Assembly (NCBI GenBank): GCA_963775085.1
Contig: CAVZHO010000007.1
Span: 1 to 40,581, forward strand
Length of the DNA: 40,581 nucleotides
Direction of reading: 5' to 3'
From: JAAFIP01 sp963775085
GTDB taxonomy: Bacteria > Pseudomonadota > Gammaproteobacteria > Burkholderiales > Burkholderiaceae_C
Part shown: in pieces, positions 1 to 6,733 of the stretch
Numbering within the stretch: position 1 is the first letter of the stretch
Layout of the letters: each line of letters begins with the position of its first letter
Notes under the pieces: model-generated
Databases searched by the model: none
The model's input: the letters and a program-made list of their open reading frames with translations, nothing else
Told to the model about the DNA's origin: nothing
Position numbers and translations under genes: made by a program

Positions 1-42
1 GGAAAGAATTGACCAGCGCGGCACTTGTGGTCTAGCAGGGTA

Positions 43-849
43 CTATGACACCAGCCCGTTCCAGCCGAGCAAACCCGCCACCCAGTTCATGAACATGCCC
101 GTACCAGCACAGGCTACCGAGGCCGTCAGCATGGCGCGCAGGCCGGTGCGGTGAGAATGCTGGGCACTGTGCTGGGTGGCCCCGGTGGGCCAGGCAAACA
201 GTACGGCTGCCAGCACACATACGGCACCGAGCAAAAGGGACGAAAAACCGGCCCGCACCCACACCAGCGGCGGTACGCTGGCAAACACCACATCCATGGT
301 GGTGCGCAGGTCGCCCACGGCCAAGACAAAGCCCGAGAGCAGACCAAAACCGAGTGTAAAGAGCACCAGCAAACAGGTGGCCGCCGCGCAGACCAATGCA
401 TGTGCGACGATCCACGGCACGGCCAGACGCGCGACCTGCTGGCTGCGCTGCTGCAAGTCGTCAGAAAACTCCCCTTGGTGATGTCCCTCTGCCAGGCGCA
501 GTGCAATGGTGGGTGCGTTTTGCATGGCCATGGACTGGGCACAAATCATCGGTGCGGCCTGCACCACAAACATGGGCCACAAGCTGGTGAGCACGCTGTT
601 GGACTGCTCTTTGAGGGACGAGGGCAGCACCACAAACATCAGCGCCCCGGCCACCAGGGCCAGCACCACGACGATGGGCAGCGTCTCGTACAGTTCTTTG
701 TCCCGCTCGGCCCGCATGGCGATGCGCTCTTGCGGCAAGCGCCAGTAACCGCGAAACAGCCACAGCTCGCGTAGCGCAAACCAGCGCGTTCGCGCCGGAC
801 TCATGAGCAGCGCGTTCAGGCTGAGTTTGATGTGCTCTTGCTCTGCCAT
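43..849 (-). CDS. MlaE-like ABC transporter permease (divergent)
   Basis: A 268-residue integral membrane protein, probably the permease of an MCE-type ABC lipid transporter in the inner membrane. The N-terminal part (about residues 1-50) is polar and basic. Several hydrophobic segments follow, beginning near VVVLALVAGALMFVV, then two long ones in the middle and one near the C-terminus. The assignment rests on size, topology and position directly after an MCE-domain gene and a lipoprotein gene; the usual MlaE core motif around AELGTM is not recognisable, so this is a divergent member at best. The start at 849 is chosen because it lies one base from the stop of the upstream lipoprotein gene (851), giving tight coupling; upstream in-frame codons would run deep into that gene. 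No ATPase gene is visible in the window; it may lie beyond the left edge or elsewhere. Confidence 0.6.
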   Translation of the reverse strand: MAEQEHIKLSLNALLMSPARTRWFALRELWLFRGYWRLPQERIAMRAERDKELYETLPIVVVLALVAGALMFVVLPSSLKEQSNSVLTSLWPMFVVQAAPMICAQSMAMQNAPTIALRLAEGHHQGEFSDDLQQRSQQVARLAVPWIVAHALVCAAATCLLVLFTLGFGLLSGFVLAVGDLRTTMDVVFASVPPLVWVRAGFSSLLLGAVCVLAAVLFAWPTGATQHSAQHSHRTGLRAMLTASVACAGTGMFMNWVAGLLGWNGLVS

Positions 850-850
850 G

Positions 851-1762
851 TCACGGGGCTCCTTCTTGCAAGGCGCGGCTGGCCGCCTGGGCACGGGTGG
901 CCAGCTGCGCATACCGCGCGGCTTGGTCTGCATTACCCAAGGCCGCGTGCGCTTTGGCCAACAGCTGCAAATCAAGCTGTACGCGCGCTGCGCTGCCAGC
1001 GTCTTGGTCGAGAGCCAGGGCGGCTGCAGCATCAGCCACGGTTTGCGCGTGTTGGCTCATCACGCTGTGCGCCTGGGCACGGACACGCAGGGCATTGGCC
1101 TGCTCTGCGTTGGCGGCTTTTTGGGTCTGGGCGACGGCCAGGGCGGCGCTGGCACTTTGCACGGCGGCACTGGCGTTGCCCTGGGCCAGGTCGATGCGCG
1201 CGCGCAGTACCCCCAAGGTCGCCTGCTCTGCGCAGGTCTGGGCACACAAGGCGCTGGCGCTTTGCCAATGGGTGGTGGCGCTGGCCAAGTACGGTGCGCT
1301 GGCAGCCCCTGTCGTGCTGGCGGCGGATGGGACACTGCCTTGGGCTAAATCACGGCCCTGGGCCAAGTACAAGGCAGCGGCGCGGCCATGCGCCACGATC
1401 TGCGTAGCGGGGCTGAGGCCTTGGGCTTGCGACAGCACGGCGTGCACGATGGCCATGGCCTGCTCTGGCTTGCCGACCTCAGCCACCGCCCGCGCCGCCG
1501 ACAAACGGGCGCGCGCCATGGGTTCGGCCAGCGCCAGGGATTCGTACACCAACGCGGCAGATTCGTAGGTGCTGGCGGCACTGTCGGCATCCCCAGCGGC
1601 AAAGGATTGCGCGGCGCGGCGCTCCATATTTTGAGCCGCGTTGATCAGTGCATTTTGCTGTTTTACGCCCGTAGAACTTGCGCAAGCAGCTACTAAAAAT
1701 ATAGCTGACAGTACCCCTATCCACTTAGCCATGGGGCGCAGCATGGGCAAAGCCGTGGTCAT
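851..1762 (-). CDS. TPR-like lipoprotein in an MCE transport operon
   Basis: A 303-residue predicted lipoprotein. A hydrophobic signal segment (about residues 14-26) ends in a lipobox with VAAC, placing the acylated cysteine at residue 27. The rest is alanine-rich and helical with repeated Ala/Leu/Tyr patterns (about residues 40-300) resembling tetratricopeptide-type helical repeats, so a periplasmic scaffold is the likely role. Its start overlaps the stop of the MCE gene by four bases, and its stop is one base from the permease start, so the three are co-transcribed and probably translationally coupled. It may play the part of the auxiliary lipoprotein often found in MCE operons, but it does not resemble the usual auxiliary family. 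Codons 20 to about 37, including the lipobox, fall within a copy of a dispersed repeat. Confidence 0.65.
   Translation of the reverse strand: MTTALPMLRPMAKWIGVLSAIFLVAACASSTGVKQQNALINAAQNMERRAAQSFAAGDADSAASTYESAALVYESLALAEPMARARLSAARAVAEVGKPEQAMAIVHAVLSQAQGLSPATQIVAHGRAAALYLAQGRDLAQGSVPSAASTTGAASAPYLASATTHWQSASALCAQTCAEQATLGVLRARIDLAQGNASAAVQSASAALAVAQTQKAANAEQANALRVRAQAHSVMSQHAQTVADAAAALALDQDAGSAARVQLDLQLLAKAHAALGNADQAARYAQLATRAQAASRALQEGAP
1652..1706 (-). repeat. Dispersed Comamonadaceae-type repeat, copy A (inside lipoprotein gene)
   Basis: Read on the minus strand this starts GCTAT, runs through an AT stretch to GTAGCTGCTTGCGC, and matches the first half of the repeat seen at 9364, 11550, 26676, 29433 and 36922. 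The first-half hairpin is degenerate (GCTAT pairing with GTAGC). It lies in frame within the lipoprotein gene and supplies the end of its signal peptide and its lipobox. Confidence 0.65.
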
Positions 1763-2871
1763 TTTTGCCCCTCAAAACTGTCCAGCGGCAAATTACCCTC
1801 GGGCGCGGGCTTGACCATGCCCGAGACCGGCCAGGAGCGTTTGATGCCGTCGGTGATGTCTGCCGCATCTTGCGTGGCAGTGCGGGCAGCGCGAATGGCA
1901 GGGGGAATGTCCTGGCGCGAGCTGCGCACGATTTGTTGCACATCGGCCGTGGTTTGCTTGACGTTGCTGGTGGCCTCTGCCGCGCTCTTGGTGGCATCGA
2001 CGGCATTGCGGGTGGCATCGCCTGCATTGTCCAGCGCAGCTTTGGTTTTGGCCGTAACTTGGGGCATATCCTGCTCCAGTGTTTTGAGTGCCAGGCGCGC
2101 ACTGTCGGCGGCGGCGTTGGCCTGGGCCAGGATTTTCTGCATATCGGCCACCAAAGCGACGCGGTCGCCATCGATCTTGCCCGCCACTTTGGCAGCGGAG
2201 TTTCCCATCTGTTTGAACTGTCCGCTCATGGTCTCCATATTGCCCAATACCGTGGTGACCGAGCTGCGGATATCTTTGCGCATTTCGCTGGCTTCGCCGG
2301 TGAGTTTTTTGGTGTCATCCAAAATAGGCTCGACCTTGGCGATGGCTGAGGCGAGTTTTTCAATCGCCACCTTCACGGTGCCCATCACGTCTTCGAGTTC
2401 ATTGCCGGTGTCCATCGGAAGCGTAGCTTCTGCCTCCATCCGTTTACCCTCCAACGGGCCAGGCACGATGTCAATGAATCTGCCGCCAATCGGTCCGTCG
2501 CGGCCAAACTTTGCGCTGGCATCGGCGCTGAGCAATTTGAGACGCTCTTGCACCACACGCATGCGCACCTTCACATTCAGGTTGGGCTCCAGGTCAATAT
2601 TGTCGATCTCGCCAATTTTGAAGCCCTTGAGCTTGACGGGCGTGCCTACCTGCACACCCACCGCTCCGGGCAACTGCACAAACAAATGCGTGGTGGGCGT
2701 GAACCAGCCCTGGCGCCAGGCCGACAGCCCCATCAGCACCAGCCCAGCCAGCACGGCCAGCACCAGCCAAAACCTGCCAGGGTTGCGCCGTGCCAGCTCG
2801 GCCACATCGCGGTCGAGCAGCGAGGGGTCGGCCACCTTGGTAGCAGAGACGGGATCGGTGGGCTCGGTCAT
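1759..2871 (-). CDS. MCE-domain (MlaD-like) substrate-binding protein
   Basis: A 370-residue membrane-anchored protein of the MCE/MlaD family, which binds and passes phospholipid or other hydrophobic molecules across the periplasm. A single hydrophobic helix (about residues 33-53) follows a short cytoplasmic tail. The MCE domain covers about residues 60-145, with the typical VGTPVKLKGFKIGEIDNI pattern. From about residue 165 to 345 the protein is a long Ala/Thr/Asp-rich helical region likely to form a coiled coil or tube, as in other longer MCE proteins. It is the first gene of the minus-strand set with the lipoprotein and permease. Its stop overlaps the next start (ATGA type). The substrate cannot be read from the sequence. 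Confidence 0.85.
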   Translation of the reverse strand: MTEPTDPVSATKVADPSLLDRDVAELARRNPGRFWLVLAVLAGLVLMGLSAWRQGWFTPTTHLFVQLPGAVGVQVGTPVKLKGFKIGEIDNIDLEPNLNVKVRMRVVQERLKLLSADASAKFGRDGPIGGRFIDIVPGPLEGKRMEAEATLPMDTGNELEDVMGTVKVAIEKLASAIAKVEPILDDTKKLTGEASEMRKDIRSSVTTVLGNMETMSGQFKQMGNSAAKVAGKIDGDRVALVADMQKILAQANAAADSARLALKTLEQDMPQVTAKTKAALDNAGDATRNAVDATKSAAEATSNVKQTTADVQQIVRSSRQDIPPAIRAARTATQDAADITDGIKRSWPVSGMVKPAPEGNLPLDSFEGQK

Positions 2872-2916
2872 AGGCTAGAGGATAGCGCATTGAGCCGCCC
2901 GCGCGTGACCCAATGT

Positions 2917-2943
2917 AAAAGGGCGAACCCTCGGGTTCGCCCT
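2917..2943 (-). terminator. Intrinsic terminator downstream of dsbA
   Basis: An 11-bp perfect inverted repeat (2920-2930 with 2933-2943, arm AGGGCGAACCC) is followed on the minus strand by a short T run (complement of 2917-2920). It lies about 20 bases after the dsbA stop and would end the dsbA/SPOR/argS transcript before the MCE operon. Confidence 0.8.
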
Positions 2944-2964
2944 CTGTGTGCAGTCTGCTGACGT

Positions 2965-3618
2965 TTAACGGCCTTTGCGTACCTGCTCAAGCAAAAAGTC
3001 GGTCACCGTCAGTGCACGCTCCATCGTTTGCGCTACCGAGCCCGAGGTATAAAACCGCCCGGCAATGCCCAAGGCGGGCACGCCATCTACCTTGAATTCA
3101 TCTTGCAACTGGGTAGCCTTGCGCGTTTTGGTGGAAACGCTGAAGGAGTTATACAGCGCATCAAACTTGGTCTTGTCCACGCCCTGTTTCTCTATCCACG
3201 CACCGATGCTGGCCTGGGTGTTGAGCACTTGTTTTTCCACATGGATGGCGTAGAACACCTTGGCATGCAGCTCGGGCAGCTTGCCCATGGCTTCGAGCGT
3301 GTAAAACAGGCGTTGCTGGGGGATAAACTCCTCCCTGAAACCAACCGGCACGCGGCGCACCACGACATCTTTAGGCAGGTTTTTCACCCAGGCTTCCAGC
3401 TTGGGCTCAAACGCGTTGCAGTGCGGGCAGCTGTACCAAAAAAACTCGACGACTTCAATCTTGCCGGCGCCGGCATCTGCGGGTGCACGTTTGTCCAAGG
3501 TGAGGTAATCTACACCGTCTTGAAAGGGGCGTGGCGTTTGCGCCTGCGCGGTGGGCAGCATGCACAGAGCGGCCGCGCTTGTGGCAGCCAAAGCATAAGA
3601 AAAATCACGACGCAACAT
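2965..3618 (-). CDS. dsbA: Thiol:disulfide interchange protein DsbA
   Basis: A 217-residue periplasmic oxidoreductase that introduces disulfide bonds into exported proteins. An N-terminal signal peptide (MLRRDFSYAL to about residue 26, ending AQAQ) starts with a double Arg. The thioredoxin-fold active site CPHC is at residues 64-67 in FFWYSCPHCNAF, and a cis-proline loop is visible near the C-terminus in VDGVPALGI. Length and motifs are normal for DsbA. A GGAG sequence lies just upstream of the start. It is the last gene before the terminator at 2917-2943 and follows the SPOR gene after 93 bases. The minor fibre subunit at 22366 has two cysteines and could be one client, but that is inference. 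Confidence 0.93.
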   Translation of the reverse strand: MLRRDFSYALAATSAAALCMLPTAQAQTPRPFQDGVDYLTLDKRAPADAGAGKIEVVEFFWYSCPHCNAFEPKLEAWVKNLPKDVVVRRVPVGFREEFIPQQRLFYTLEAMGKLPELHAKVFYAIHVEKQVLNTQASIGAWIEKQGVDKTKFDALYNSFSVSTKTRKATQLQDEFKVDGVPALGIAGRFYTSGSVAQTMERALTVTDFLLEQVRKGR

Positions 3619-3711
3619 ATTTCACACTCCAGAGCCGACACGCGGCCAGATTAACAATGACTCTACTGACCTGAGGCTTTGCGCTAAGGTTCCCTGGCTC
3701 ACATGGTCAGG

Positions 3712-4434
3712 TTAACGCTGCACCCGTACCAAGGCGGTATCCACACCGTTGCCATCGAGCCTCTCCTTGGCCTTTTCGGCCTCTTCTTTCTTGTCAAACG
3801 GGCCTACCCTCACCCGGTACACCGTGTGGCCCGACTGCTCGCGCTCGGTAATTTTGGCATCGAAACCCAGCATGCCCAGCTTGGCGCGCTGCGTTTCAGC
3901 ATCTTCCGGCGTGCGGTAGGCTCCCGCTTGCACTGAATAGGTAAACGGGTCAGCCCCTGCAGCGGTTGACCCGGCCGCACCTGCCGTTTTGGCTTTGGCC
4001 AGATCACCCAAGGGATCGGCACTGCCGGGCTTGATAACGGGAGCGGGCTTGGGCGTAGTAGCCACTGGCGCGGTAGGGGCTGCCACCGTTGGTGCCGCCA
4101 CTGGCGCTTTATCACCCGGCGTTTTGCTGGGAGCGGGTGCCGCCATGACGGTAGGCCCTGTGCCTGCTGCGCCGGGTGCCACCGCTGCTGGATTTTTACC
4201 CTGGTTCTTGCCATACAGGGGCGCGTTAGGATCCCAGTCTTTGTTCTTCTTCGCCTCGGCCGCATCTTGGTCGGCGGCTCTAGGCTGGCTTTTGTTGACA
4301 AAGGGTACGGGGACTTTGGCTACGTAGATGGCCACGGCCAGGGCAGCGCCCAGACCGACCAGTACGCCAATGATCATGCCCAGCATGGTGCCGCCGCGAA
4401 GTTTGCTTGATAGTGTCAATTGATTCATGTCCAT
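3712..4434 (-). CDS. SPOR-domain (FtsN-like) membrane protein
   Basis: A 240-residue bitopic protein. The order is a short cytoplasmic N-terminus, a hydrophobic segment at about residues 17-40 (LGMIIGVLVGLGAALAVAI), a long Ala/Pro/Lys-rich linker (about 45-160) and a C-terminal SPOR domain (about 163-240, with YSVQAGAYRTPEDAE and VYRVRVGPF). SPOR domains bind denuded glycan strands of septal peptidoglycan, so the protein probably acts at cell division. The gene begins three bases after the argS stop, an arrangement that implies co-translation. It could be the FtsN equivalent or a second SPOR protein; the sequence does not decide this. Confidence 0.87.
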   Translation of the reverse strand: MDMNQLTLSSKLRGGTMLGMIIGVLVGLGAALAVAIYVAKVPVPFVNKSQPRAADQDAAEAKKNKDWDPNAPLYGKNQGKNPAAVAPGAAGTGPTVMAAPAPSKTPGDKAPVAAPTVAAPTAPVATTPKPAPVIKPGSADPLGDLAKAKTAGAAGSTAAGADPFTYSVQAGAYRTPEDAETQRAKLGMLGFDAKITEREQSGHTVYRVRVGPFDKKEEAEKAKERLDGNGVDTALVRVQR

Positions 4435-4437
4435 ACC

Positions 4438-6177
4438 CTACATCTTAGTGGGTGCGGAGACCCCCAACACGGCCAAGCCATTGCGCAGCACCTGGGCCGT
4501 GGCACTTACCAGTGCCAAGCGTGCTTTTTTCACGACAGCGTCGCCCACCAAAATGCGCTCGGCATCATAGTAGCTGTGGTACTGGCTGGCCAACTCGCGC
4601 AAGTAGAAGGTCACATCGTGCGGGGCAAAGCCCTGCGCGGCGGCGCTCAGCATGTCGGGGTATTTGGCCAGGGTGAGCATGAGGGCCTGTGAGGCGGGGG
4701 TGTTCAGGGGGCTGAGGTCGGTATCGATCAAAGCACTTTCATCGCCACCGTCTTTGTCTTTCCACGCCGCCAGCACCGAACAGATGCGGGCATGCGCGTA
4801 TTGCACATAGTAGACCGGGTTGTCGTTGTTTTTGGCGACCGCCAGATTCACGTCAAAGGTGTATTCGGTATCGGGCTTGCGCGACAGCAAAAAGAAGCGC
4901 ACGGCATCTTTGCTGGTCCATTCGATCAGGTCGCGCAGCGTGACGTAGCCACCCGTGCGCTTGGAGATTTTGACCTCTTCGCCGTCTTTGATGACGCGCA
5001 CCATGGTGTGCAGCACATAGTCGGGGTAGCCCGCAGCCACGCCCTGGCCAGCGGCCTGCAGGCCTGCGCGCACGCGGGCGATGGTGCCGTGGTGGTCGGT
5101 GCCCTGGATGTTGACGGCGCGGGTATAGCCGCGCTCCCACTTGGCCAGGTGGTAGGCCACATCGGGCACAAAGTAGGTGTAGCCGCCCTCGCCTTTGCGC
5201 CCGTCTGCGCCGTCAGGGGCTGACTTTCGCATCACGCGGTCCTTGTCGTCGCCGTAGTCGGTGGTTTTAAGCCACAGTGCGCCGTCCTGCAGATAGGTTT
5301 TGCCGGCGTTGATCAGGTGCTTGACGGTAATGTCTACCCGGCCGCTGGTGTACAGGCTGGACTCTAAATAGTAGTTGTCAAACTTGACCTCAAAAGCCTT
5401 CAAGTCCAGATCCTGCTCGTGGCGCAGATAGGCCACGGCAAACTGGCGAATGCTGTCGATATCATCGGCCTCGCCACTGGCGGTAAAGTGGCGGTCATCG
5501 GCCTGCACGGTCTTTTTGGCCAAAAAGTCGGCCGCAATGTCGGCAATGTATTCGCCGTTGTAGAAGGCCTTGCTCTCGGGGTTGTCCGGGTCGGTCGGCC
5601 AGCAGGCATCGCCGGGCTTGAAACCCCTGGCGCGCAGTTGGGTGGACTTGGCCAGGGTTTCGATCTGCACGCCCGCGTCGTTGTAGTAAAACTCGCGGTA
5701 CACCTGCACGCCCTGGGTGGCCCACAGGTTGCAGATGGCATCGCCCAGCGCGGCCTGGCGGCCATGGCCCACATGCAGCGGGCCGGTGGGGTTGGCCGAG
5801 ACAAACTCGACCATCATCTTCTGGCCTGTGTCCTTTTGGTAGCCAAAACACTGCTTCTCAGCCAGCACCTCGCGCACGATCTGCTGCTTGGCCAGGGGCT
5901 TCAAACGGATGTTGATAAAGCCAGGCCCGGCAATCTCCACGGCTGCTACCCAGTGGTCAAACAGCTCATCTTTCAGGAGCTGTTCACGCAGGTTTTCCGC
6001 CACCACGCGCGGGTTTTGCTTGAGCGCCTTGGCCAGTTGCATGGCCGCCGTACAGGCCAGATCGCCATGCTCGGCCACCTTGGGCGACTCAAACGCCGCG
6101 CGTGCGCCCGCGCCGGGGCTTAAGTGTTCAAGAGAGTGTGCCAGCGCTGCCAGCAGTTGTTGTTTAACCAGTTGCAT
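4438..6177 (-). CDS. argS: Arginyl-tRNA synthetase
   Basis: A 579-residue class I aminoacyl-tRNA synthetase that charges tRNA-Arg. The HIGH-type signature HVGH is at about residues 135-138 in SANPTGPLHVGHGRQ. A KISKRTG segment occupies the KMSKS-loop position, a known variation in ArgRS. The N-terminal part (about 1-110) matches the additional tRNA-recognition domain, and the C-terminal helical part with the YVQYAHARI segment is the DALR anticodon-binding domain. Length is normal. Its start lies inside the end of the cyclic-nucleotide-binding gene (14-base overlap) and its stop is three bases before the SPOR gene, so the three are tightly coupled. Confidence 0.97.
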   Translation of the reverse strand: MQLVKQQLLAALAHSLEHLSPGAGARAAFESPKVAEHGDLACTAAMQLAKALKQNPRVVAENLREQLLKDELFDHWVAAVEIAGPGFINIRLKPLAKQQIVREVLAEKQCFGYQKDTGQKMMVEFVSANPTGPLHVGHGRQAALGDAICNLWATQGVQVYREFYYNDAGVQIETLAKSTQLRARGFKPGDACWPTDPDNPESKAFYNGEYIADIAADFLAKKTVQADDRHFTASGEADDIDSIRQFAVAYLRHEQDLDLKAFEVKFDNYYLESSLYTSGRVDITVKHLINAGKTYLQDGALWLKTTDYGDDKDRVMRKSAPDGADGRKGEGGYTYFVPDVAYHLAKWERGYTRAVNIQGTDHHGTIARVRAGLQAAGQGVAAGYPDYVLHTMVRVIKDGEEVKISKRTGGYVTLRDLIEWTSKDAVRFFLLSRKPDTEYTFDVNLAVAKNNDNPVYYVQYAHARICSVLAAWKDKDGGDESALIDTDLSPLNTPASQALMLTLAKYPDMLSAAAQGFAPHDVTFYLRELASQYHSYYDAERILVGDAVVKKARLALVSATAQVLRNGLAVLGVSAPTKM

Positions 6178-6649
6178 GCGCTGATTTTACGGGCAAGCCC
6201 ATCCGGGCCTGGAACAGCAACTCATTGGTGGTGCGCAGTCGCCGGCACACCTCACGCCCGATATTCATCTGTAGCAGGGCAAACTGCTCCGCATCGCGCT
6301 GGTACAGATGGTGCAGATCGGAGGAGTTGATTTCTATCGCACGGCAGTCGTCATCTGCGCGTACCGACGCGCTGCGCGGCAACAGATCCATCAGTGCCAT
6401 CTCGCCGAAGCAATCCCCCACGCTCAGGTCGTGCAGTACCACATCACGCCCCTTCCAGCTCTTGAATACCGCAACCCGCCCTACTTCCAGCACAAACATG
6501 GAGCAGGTCTGCTCACCCTCGCGGAAGAAGCACTCGCCAGCTCGCAATTCCACCACACGCGCTTGCATCAACAAAAAGGCAAGTGCGTCCTCACGGATCG
6601 CACCGAACACGGGCATACGCTGCAGCAGTTCAATTCGCGTTAGGTGCAT
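6164..6649 (-). CDS. Cyclic-nucleotide-binding-domain protein without DNA-binding domain
   Basis: A 161-residue protein made almost entirely of one cNMP-binding fold (about residues 12-130). The phosphate-binding cassette is clear: GDCFGEMALMDLLPRSASV at about residues 79-97, with Glu 83 and Arg 92 in the ligand-contact positions. A short C-terminal helix follows, but there is no winged helix, so it is not a CRP-type transcription factor. The ligand (cAMP, c-di-GMP or none) cannot be told. It overlaps the argS start by 14 bases and has a perfect Shine-Dalgarno sequence, so it is translated efficiently together with argS. Confidence 0.85.
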   Translation of the reverse strand: MHLTRIELLQRMPVFGAIREDALAFLLMQARVVELRAGECFFREGEQTCSMFVLEVGRVAVFKSWKGRDVVLHDLSVGDCFGEMALMDLLPRSASVRADDDCRAIEINSSDLHHLYQRDAEQFALLQMNIGREVCRRLRTTNELLFQARMGLPVKSAHATG

Positions 6650-6655
6650 GGCCTG

Positions 6656-6663
6656 ACCTCCTT
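6656..6663 (-). promoter_or_regulatory. Perfect ribosome binding site
   Basis: On the minus strand AAGGAGGT lies seven bases before the ATG at 6649. It is a full anti-16S match and fixes the start of the cyclic-nucleotide-binding gene. Confidence 0.85.
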
Positions 6664-6733
6664 GAAAAATTCTTTATCCAGCGCATCCGTAGGCGCCGTT
6701 GTCTGGTTTGGGTATCAAGCCCCTATTGAACCG

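Noticed and set aside
1..42. Possible end of another gene at the left edge
   Set aside because: Only 42 bases are available; no frame can be assigned on either strand.
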